Shown here piece after piece: positions 56,601-64,000 of a DNA stretch of 64,000 nucleotides (the first letter of the stretch is position 1; each line of letters starts with the position of its first letter). The DNA is taken from assembly GCA_029961685.1 (NCBI GenBank), contig JARWKL010000016.1:18854157-18918156 (forward strand). Reading direction: 5' to 3'. The notes below the pieces were generated by a model. It had not been told where the DNA came from and made no database searches. It saw nothing but the letters and a program-made list of their open reading frames with translations. Source of the DNA: Aristolochia californica. Its lineage: Eukaryota; Streptophyta; Magnoliopsida; Piperales; Aristolochiaceae. Made by a program: the position numbers and the translations under genes.

Positions 56601-57265
56601 CTCTCCATTGCTTGTTTGAATAGATCACGATCCTCAGCCTTCTTAATTGCGTCAAGCTTTGCTCCAATCAACTCAATCCCGTATCTTTCAAGGGCACCAC
56701 TTTCAGCTAATGCAACAGCAAGATTTAAAGCAGTCTGGCCACCCATAGTGGGAAGAAGGGCATCAGGTCGTTCTTTCTCAAGGACCTGTTCAACTAATTC
56801 AGGGGTCATGGGGGTTATGTAGGTCTTATGAGCCAAATCAGGGTCAGTCATGATTGTGGCCGGATTGGAGTTAATAAGAACTACCTCATAACCTTCTTCT
56901 TTTAAGGCTTTGCAGGCTTGTGTGCCTGAGTAATCGAACTCACAGGCCTGACCAATGATAATAGGACCAGCACCAAGGATCAAAATCTTTTTAAGATCAG
57001 TTCTCTTGCCCTTCCCAATGCCCCCAAGAGTTACAGACTTGTCAGATGCTTCAGCGACAAAATTGGCAACAGTAGCACCAGGCTTGGTGGAGCAGCGAAA
57101 TGAAGAAGGTAGAAGTAAATTGAGAGATGGAGAAACTCTCTTTCGCCTTTGGTAAGAAGAGAGAAGAAAAGGATAGCCAATGGATTTGGGTAAAACAGAA
57201 GGAGTTGGCTTGAGAATGGCATGAGAGGAGGTGAAAGTTCGCGAGAAGTTGTCACAGATAGCCAT
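50668..57265 (-). CDS. CARB: Carbamoyl-phosphate synthase large subunit, chloroplast
   Basis: Three coding exons, 57265-55940, 53289-52597 and 52212-50668, all phase 0, 1187 residues, the same length as Arabidopsis CARB/VEN3. I start at [10 protein letters not shown] (57265). A Ser-rich transit peptide covers about residues 1-70. The first synthetase half has [19 protein letters not shown], the ATP-grasp loop [12 protein letters not shown] and [18 protein letters not shown]. The oligomerisation region is exon 2. The second half has [37 protein letters not shown] and [17 protein letters not shown]. The C-terminal MGS-like allosteric domain ([28 protein letters not shown]) binds effectors such as UMP and ornithine in the family. 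With the small subunit CARA it makes carbamoyl phosphate for arginine and pyrimidines. A leader intron lies at 57423-57304. Confidence 0.97.
53660..53930 (+). repeat. Solo-LTR-like repeat in CARB intron 1
   Basis: Homologous along about 250 bp to 9456-9700 (CTAGAGTAG-TTATATTGTTC, TACATGTTTA, TATCTCTAGT, GTTATTAAAGAGGATGGG). No internal element sequence is attached. It is in intron 1 of CARB, in antisense orientation to the gene. Confidence 0.65.
54643..54854 (+). mobile_element. Short 5'-truncated LINE-like insertion in CARB intron 1
   Basis: Perfect 13 bp flanking repeats GATTTTGGCCCTA lie at 54630-54642 and 54855-54867. The insert ends in two consecutive 3' tails, each with ATCTCCTATGGGA-TTTCTCT followed by TTAATGAAATCT, GTTGTT or CTCGTTG and an A-run (54775-54785 and 54845-54850). 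The poly(A) end and perfect duplication fit target-primed insertion. Confidence 0.8.
54868..55939. other. Remainder of CARB intron 1
   Basis: AT-rich with no recognised feature. 53290-53659 and 53931-54629 are likewise plain intron. Confidence 0.6.
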
Positions 57266-57303
57266 AGTGGTCTTGCCTTTTCTCACAACTTACTCTCTAC
57301 TTC

Positions 57304-58230
57304 CTAAAACAAGCGGAAAAGCAAATTAGTTATGCAAGGGACTTTTGCATGAAAGAGAAAAAAACCAGCTTTACAGACATTAAAGGGTTTTTAAAGAAGG
57401 AAGAAGAAGGAGAATAGACTTACATAGGGGGTAAGGCAAGGACATTACCGTTGCTTCGGTGGCCAAATGAAAAACGAAATGTCCTATTTCTAGAACTCCA
57501 GGCCAACTGGCACAAAGTTTCCTCCCTCTGCCGGTAAAAATTCAAAAGGTCGTTATTCAAAGTGGCAGCCACTTCCTGCAACACGAACCAAGAGAGTCCT
57601 CGTAACGCTCCAAGCCAGCAAATGCAAAAGAAATTGTCAGGTTATAGTCAGACATAAGGCGCCAGACTAGCTAGTCTACTCTGACAGCATCCATCTGTGC
57701 AACGAAAGCTATCCAGCTCAGTTGCACAACCTTCTCCAGCACCGGCGGAAGAGAGGACGAGAAACAAACAGATGGAGATCTCACCGGCCGAACATGCATA
57801 TGAACCATGCAAATACAAGGGAAACTTACCGGAGAAGGTTGGCGGAGCTGCGGCGGAAGCGTAAAAGCAAAGTGAGGAAGCGAGGTGAAGTCCGGCGTCG
57901 GCTGCGCGGCGAAGTCGGAACAGCTAATCGGGGAATGCTTAGTGGCAACCTGCCATCGAGAAAATATATACTTGGAGTGAAATTATCGAAATGCCCTAAA
58001 GGCAGCAAGAAACGGATCGTCGTATCCCGGGTCATTGGGTTGAATCGGCACCTCTCTTGATACGGGTTCGGATTAAACGGAGTCGGATAACCCTAAACCC
58101 GACTATTATTTTGACGTGGACATTATGGTATCCACTATCCGGCCCATATGTGGCCCAATAGCACTGTATCTTTTCCTATTTTCACCCAATTTCGGATTCG
58201 GCCTTCCTCCTCTCCAACTCGGATTCCCTC
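57304..58230. promoter_or_regulatory. Shared divergent promoter region of CARB and RPC9
   Basis: CARB (minus) has a leader intron with donor GTAAGT at 57423 and acceptor TTGTTTTAG near 57304, so its first exon lies right of 57424. RPC9 (plus) has a spliced leader starting somewhere near 58150-58230. Between them is about 0.7 kb of GC-richer sequence (57700-58060) without a convincing coding frame. Transcription start sites are inferred only. Confidence 0.45.
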
Positions 58231-59438
58231 TCTGCGGTCTTCCTCTCGTCGAGGTTGGTTTTCTTCCCCTTCTCTCTTCCTCCCGCCTCTCCCACCAGCT
58301 ATTCCACTGTTTCGCTCGACGTTGTTGAGGAGCCTCGTTCGCTAGGGATCTCTTCACTGGCTTACAGCTACGCCTCTCCCACCAGCTATTCCTCTTTTCC
58401 CTTGGTTTTTTTTCTAATTCTCCTTTTTGTCCCTCGGATCATTGCTCTCTTCTGCATTGGCTTTTTTGTTTCTTTGTCATTTACCTCCCTTTTTCTTCTT
58501 CTATGTTTATTCGCCCTGCTCACGTTTTCTCTTCCTCTAGAAACATAACTGGACAATCTTTAGCTTCCTCCCCTTACATGGGCTTTTTTCAAAGCTCTGT
58601 CAGCATCAAACTCTCCTCTTGCAACCGTTTCTGCCTTTTGATCTCTTCTTCTTTCCTAGCTATTTGTTTCCTTAAGATGCGAGTGGTTTTTCTGTAACAT
58701 GTACGGATTACTTTGAGCGCTGTTGCTGTTATTTGCTGTAGATTTCGATTATATTCCCTCTAAATAACATGAGTAGTTTATGTTTTTTTTTTTTTCTGAA
58801 AAACGATGCGTATATCATTGAGGTTTGTTTATTATTTTAAACATCTAATTAATGTACAAAAAAAAAAAAAATGGAATCCTGGCGTGCAAGATATTCTCTT
58901 TTAGGATCTACTTGTGGACTGACCGGAAAAACAGAATGTTTGAGAAATTTTTCATACGGCTGAAATTCTGATACGCATTTGTACCCAAGCCAAAGTGTAA
59001 TCGAGTGCTCCCATGGTATAACTTTGTGCCTTACCCAAATGCCAAAGTAGAGCTTTTCTTCTGTCATAGTTGTTGCAGTAATCAATATATCAGGTCTGTT
59101 TTGCTTTTTCTTCTTCTTCTTCTTTTGTCTGTCCTTCTGAATCAATAGGAGAATAATTTATTTATAGTTTGGATAGAACAAAAGTCAGATTTTAAAGAAT
59201 AGACTACGCGGTCTACTCTTCAAGAGTAATGCTTTTCCTAAATTGTTACTCTGTTGGTTCTATTCCTTTTATTTCATGTGCTTTATGTTTGGTTTTATTT
59301 CTTGGCTTGGTTCTTAGTCAAGACACGCATTTCACTTTTTGTGTTAACTTTTGTTTTGCACTGCAATGTAGTTTATGAGAATTTTCAGGTGCCATCATTT
59401 GAATGTGACTTCAATACGGTGACTCTGATACTTCTAAG

Positions 59439-61413
59439 ATGAAAATGTAAGTATTTAATTGAAAACTTGAGTATCTAGCCTCATTCTTCGTATTGTAAAC
59501 TCCTTCCAATGGATGTCTGTCTTATAACAAAAAGGACTTTCCCATGAGCTTTTTGTTGAGGCCTTTGTTTTCATGTTTGTAATGAAGTCCTGGATAAACT
59601 TTTTTGTGTATCTATATATTAACAAGTAATTATTCCAAATGTTGTGTTTGTGCTCACAGAATTGAAGCTCATGCTGGAGTTCTTACAAATTTTGAAGTTC
59701 TAGACCTTTTAAGATCTAGAGGGGCGACAAATGATCCTTTGGGATCACTTGGCGATGTTACTTCCTCTGAAAGCAAGGTTCCAGTTTATTTTATTTTGCT
59801 CACTGTATTCATCATAGCTAAAGATTTGTGCTCAGCATTTCAGTTATGCTAGTGAAACTTTTATGACTTAGGTGTTTGATTACCTGGTCCAAAGTGCTGC
59901 ATGCAATCAGACAAGGGAGGCCATTAAAGAATTTTCAGAAAGATCCAACAAATTTGGGCTTGCAAAAGCTGAAAAGCTTTGTGTCATCAACACTCGGCCA
60001 CCAAGCGAAGCTGAAATTTATCCAGTAAATTTTTTTCTTTGTTTAAGGTTCCAAGATTCAAGTACTGTTGCACCTCCATATTTAATATGTTTAGTCATTT
60101 TGATGTTTTGGGCCACTGAGGCAGTAGAAGGAGCTTTTCGCCATACGAGATGTATAGTCTCCTTCCAGTTGTAGAGTTGCATCAATTGTAACCAACATAG
60201 GGTCTACTTACCAGAAGGTTACATGTAGTGATCAACTTCTGCACCAAAACAAAAAAAAAAAAAAACAGCTGCTTTAGACAAGACTAACTCTGAGTTTCAT
60301 CTTAAGATGGATGTCATAGCTATCTGGTTGATAAACAGCATATCATATGGTGGATATTCGTTAACCTTCCAAAAACAGTTTGATGGTTGGATTTTGTCCT
60401 ATTGGCAATACAATGCAAACCTTGTATACCTGTAAGGAGATCCTTGTACTGGTGGTACTTGTTCCTCATGAACAGGTGTTGTCTACATAAGTAACTCGGC
60501 TTTATCTATGTCCTGGTGAATTCACACAAAATATGCAATTCCTGGTGAATTCGCATCAAATCTGCAATTCCAAGTCTAAATTTCAGTATGCCACTTTAAA
60601 TTTGAGAGGAGTTAAACTGGTATATATTGTTTACAGTTTGTTCCTCTTGTTTTTATTGAACATCCTTCCATTTGAAGATGATGGATATACTCAAATACAA
60701 AAGCAATTGACGTCAAAGAGGCATAGTATGATTGGGATGTCTATTGAGAAAGTAGTTCGGAGGTCTTCCCTCCAGAATATCTTTCTACCAGAATAGTCCT
60801 CTCTTTTTACTATTTTTATTCAGAGATAGAAAACTCCAAGTCTCCAACTACCAAAAGTCGGTTAAATAAATTATAAATCTGCTCCCTACACCCTCTCCAT
60901 GATGCAATGAAATACAGTCATTTTTTCTTTTTTTTTTAATGTTGATTATGCACAGTCATACCCATCTTATCTCCTGGTGGTGAGACTTGAACCCCAAGAT
61001 CTCACACTAGAAACCCACCCATGTAAGCATTGAGCCAAAGGCCCAAATCATTTCATACATGATGATAAGCATAATATTAAGAATTTTCTGCAAGGGTCAT
61101 GAGCCACCACTAGATATTGTTCCCAGTTTACGCTCTTGTTGCTAAATTTGAAACCAGAAAATAAGTGAAACTAAATACTGAGGCACATTTATTTGGCTTG
61201 ATGCCCAAGTTTCTTGGAACCATTCCTGCTCATTGTTTCTTGTTGGTGCATTTGGTACAGATTATAGAAAATTGTGAAGACAGAATGGAGGGTAGGCTCG
61301 AAGAATTAGTGAATATAGTGGTTGAGATTTTACCACCCCCACCAGTGAAGCCTGAAGAGCAAGTTGATCGAGAAACAGATGAGAAGCAGATGTCACTTCA
61401 AGTAGCAGAATAG
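59439..61413 (+). CDS. RNA polymerase III subunit RPC9 (Rpb4/CRCP-like)
   Basis: Four coding exons: 59439-59446, 59660-59777, 59872-60024 and 61261-61413. They sum to 432 nt (143 aa). The first coding exon is only 8 nt (ATG AAA AT), preceded by about 49 nt of leader after an acceptor (GAATTTTCAG) at 59389. The protein begins MKIIEAHAGVLTNFEVLDLL, then VFDYLVQSAACNQTREAI, AKAEKLCVINTRPPSEAEIY, MEGRLEELVNIVVEILPPPP and an acidic tail. This is the Rpb4/RPC9 HRDC-like fold. The subunit pairs with RPC8 as the Pol III stalk, which helps initiation at tRNA and 5S genes. Length and motifs match plant RPC9. Position 58250-59388 is leader with introns. Confidence 0.9.
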
Positions 61414-63426
61414 CGAGATAGATGATTATATGCGACATCACTATATACCTTGTATGTCAACTTCATTTTTGTTTAAAAACAGTAGATCGTTTAAAACCGT
61501 AGAAGTCTTAGAGCCATGAAGTTAATCTCTTGAAACATTGGGCAACTAAAAACTATAGTTATTACCTTTTCTAGCCTGATCTGATTATATGTTAATAGAA
61601 AGCCTGCAACTTTGGTGTTAGTACAGCTTAATCTTTGGTTGAAATTGACATGACTATCCCATCTGGAGCTTAGAAAAAATGCCATTAACTGAGCAAATGC
61701 AAAGTGCTTATCTTGGAATGCAGATAGGATTCCAGGCAGGCTTGCTAGTCAGATCCAAGAGGGTGCACTCTAAGGGTCTCTCAGCTAGACATTTTGTAGT
61801 CTTCCCAGGCCTCGTGGTAGTGGCTTGTGGGGCAATTTAGTCTGAAATGGAGGGCTCATGAGCTGGTCAATGAAGTTTATGCTAACACTTGGTCGAATTA
61901 CAGATTACAGGTGCTATTGAATGCTTCTTTCATGACCAACCCTTTCTTCCTAATATGGCTCTCATATACATCCTCAAAAAGAAAGCATTAGGGAAATAGA
62001 TTTGCTTAAAGGCCTTACCAAATAAGCCTCTCTCCTTTTTTGTCAAAGCCAGAAAGTTGCAATAATGGTTTCTTCTTTCTTGTTGACCTTCTCTTTTCAT
62101 TTCTGGTCGATGTCTCAACAACTAGAGGAGTTGATCTTTGGAATTTCCCATTTGGAGAGTTTTGGAATGGGTTTCCGAGTGATTCCTTGTGTGTTTTTTT
62201 AACACTTTAACATTCATCCAAGTGTTTCGAATTTCTTTTAGGCGCGGGCTGAGTTTTTATAGCATTAACATAAGTTGTGTAGTCAAGTTGTGCTTTGTTT
62301 TAATTGCCTATGATTGTTTAATAGATAGTCTTCAATGAATTTTGGTCTAATCAAAATACATGTTAATCAAGTTGTCACAAATTCCATTTTAATTAACCCA
62401 CAAAATATGTGAATAGAATCAAACTCTTATTTGTAGTCCTAGTGTCACGTAATTAGGTCGAGCTAGAAAAAGTTCCTAGTTCTTTAGTATGCAGCCTAAC
62501 TTATTTTCATAAAAATGGAAAATTCTAAGCATGAATTTGAAAATGTTTTTATCAGGTTTACAAAGCCTTATTTATAAGCCAAAGAGTAATAGGTTCCTTT
62601 GTCCCTTATTCAAACTCTAATTAATGAAAAATTACCACATAAACAAGTTAAATCTGAAATGTATTCAAATTCAAATAAAGTATTATTTCACATTCTTAAA
62701 ATCCCTCAAAAATCCTATCCAAATCCACTTGGGTTACATATCATTTTCTCGCCACAATAATGTAGTCGTCCTTGTCGCATTACTTTCTTTGATGGCTGAG
62801 AAGAAACACCTACCAAATTGATGTGCTCCCTCGATCATTTGGCAAAATGCAACTCAATTGAGCTCATCCCAAATTTACTCGAAAATGTGTCAAGTGACAC
62901 AATGTTCTGATGTCTCGTTGCAAACGCCTCCTCCGTTGCATACTCGTTTCACATGAATACGAATGTTCCCAAGTTAAAAAAAAAAAAGTCTTTTGGCTCC
63001 TCCTCAACTTACTTCCAATGCATCTTCAGATCAAAGCAGATTTGTACCAAAGTTAATGTTTTGGCACTTTAATCACCCTCAACGGTTAGAAGATAGTTTC
63101 AAACCCACATGTGCAAGGAAGAAAGGCTCACTATGACAATGAAGTTTCCTAATTACGATTCCTATGATCCATGTCTCTTACTCCCAATGAAGTATCGTTT
63201 GGGGAGACCATATATGGGTCCTGTTTGATTTTTATTTAACATTTTTAAGCTTCGGCTTGAATACTAGAGCAGTATGATTCACTATCGTTGAGGGCGAGAG
63301 AACAAAATTTGATTCATCGTTGCTCAACGAATGATAGCAATGGCCCAGCTCTGTACGTTGGTTCTTGCTGGCTGCTTCATTATTTGTAATACATAGAGGC
63401 ACTTACAGTCTATCAAATCGTATCCG
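61414..63426. other. Intergenic sequence, nothing assignable
   Basis: About 2 kb between the RPC9 and P450 3' ends. It is AT-rich with scattered short open frames. No family was recognised. Confidence 0.5.
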
Positions 63427-64000
63427 TTATTCATAAAGTGTACGAGGGAGGCGCGGGATTAACAGAACTTGCAAGCCTGGAGCACTGGGATCGGCAAATC
63501 TTAATCGCCGGCCAAACTCAGCCTGACTAACCCTTTCCATCTGCGTATCAAATCCATGAACTACGCGAGCCAGCGCCAAATGGATAACGTGCAGTGCAAA
63601 CGAGATGCCGGGGCACATTCGCCGGCCGGAGCCGAAAGGGATGCACTCGAAGTGCTGACCCCTGACATCCACATGGGCGTGGCTTGTGAGAAACCTCTCC
63701 GGTTGAAACTCCGACGGATTGGGCCACACGCTTGGGTCCTGTTGCATCTTCCGCAGGTTCACTAGCAGCTGAGTGCCAGCAGGGACGTGGAACCCTCCGA
63801 TTGTGCAGTCTTTCATGGCCTCGTGGGTGACTACGAAAGGAGCTGCTGGTGCAAAACGGAGAGTTTCTTTGACGATGGCTTGGAGGTACACCAGGTTCTT
63901 GATGTCGGATTCGTCGACGTTCCGGTCTTCTCCGACGTGGGCGGCCAGCTCTTCTTGGGCTTTCTTTAAAACGAGGGGATGAGCTAGTGTGAAGCAGAGC
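63427..64000 (-). CDS. Cytochrome P450, CYP82 family, C-terminal part (cut by window edge)
   Basis: The minus-strand frame is open from the right edge to a stop at 63427, about 191 residues. It covers the end of helix I to the C-terminus: HPLVLKKAQEELAAHVG, the K-helix ExxR (KETLR), the PERF motif (FQPERF) and the haem-binding loop PFGSGRRMCPG with its Cys ligand. The sequence VDVRGQHFECIPFGSGRR is typical of CYP82 enzymes. These ER-bound monooxygenases modify alkaloids, terpenoids or phenolics depending on the member; the substrate cannot be told. No damage is seen. The N-terminal half and membrane anchor lie right of the window. Confidence 0.92.
   Translation of the reverse strand, partial: LCFTLAHPLVLKKAQEELAAHVGEDRNVDESDIKNLVYLQAIVKETLRFAPAAPFVVTHEAMKDCTIGGFHVPAGTQLLVNLRKMQQDPSVWPNPSEFQPERFLTSHAHVDVRGQHFECIPFGSGRRMCPGISFALHVIHLALARVVHGFDTQMERVSQAEFGRRLRFADPSAPGLQVLLIPRLPRTLYE

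Noticed and set aside
57722..58060. 112-codon Arg-rich frame between CARB and RPC9
   Set aside because: Highly Arg-rich from GC-rich leader sequence, no domain, and lies in the divergent promoter region.
1..64000. CRISPR array, operon or prokaryotic defence system
   Set aside because: All genes are plant nuclear with spliceosomal introns; the only regular repeats are the LINE array, minisatellites and microsatellites.

Overview
This is a plant nuclear window, almost certainly from a flowering plant. It has GT-AG introns, chloroplast- and mitochondrion-related genes, a PLS-class PPR gene, a CYP82-type P450, and dense Ty1/copia, L1-type LINE and small non-autonomous LTR elements. I cannot name the species from sequence alone.

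Left third (1-22 kb), retroelement-rich. A minus-strand copia element enters from the left edge and ends at position 4439, inserted into a 4-coumarate:CoA-ligase-like gene copy that already looks dead. Next come a decayed plus-strand copia, a minus-strand copia gag fragment, solo-LTR-like repeats, and an 8.4 kb LINE (10935-19296) that carries five tandem copies of a 0.88 kb internal segment. After it lies the 3' end and LTR of a further copia. Threaded through this debris are three phase-compatible minus-strand exons (21841-21816, 20563-20497, 9086-8830). I infer one host gene whose second intron is about 11.4 kb and whose 3' part lies beyond the left edge.

Middle (22-44 kb), more ordinary genes. 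These are an intronless mitochondrial-type PPR gene (+), a decayed copia gag and LTR (-), a seven-exon WSD1-like wax ester synthase/diacylglycerol acyltransferase gene (+), a NYN-LOTUS RNA-binding/nuclease-like gene (-), a BAG8-like IQ-BAG cochaperone gene (+) and a SNAP33-like Qb+Qc SNARE gene (-). Intron 5 of the WSD1-like gene holds a small LTR element that has captured a piece of a cationic amino acid transporter gene.

Right third (45-64 kb), housekeeping genes. These are mitochondrial CcmH (-) with an apparent 2.7 kb 5'-UTR intron, the chloroplast carbamoyl-phosphate synthase large subunit CARB (-, three coding exons), and the RNA polymerase III subunit RPC9/Rpb4-like gene (+), which is divergent from CARB. 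The 3' part of a CYP82-family P450 (-) runs off the right edge.

The genes do not form a pathway. The main biological interest is how retroelements have expanded introns, captured host sequence, and been rearranged internally by tandem duplication and template switching. Coding coordinates for spliced genes are given as outer limits, with exon limits in the evidence.
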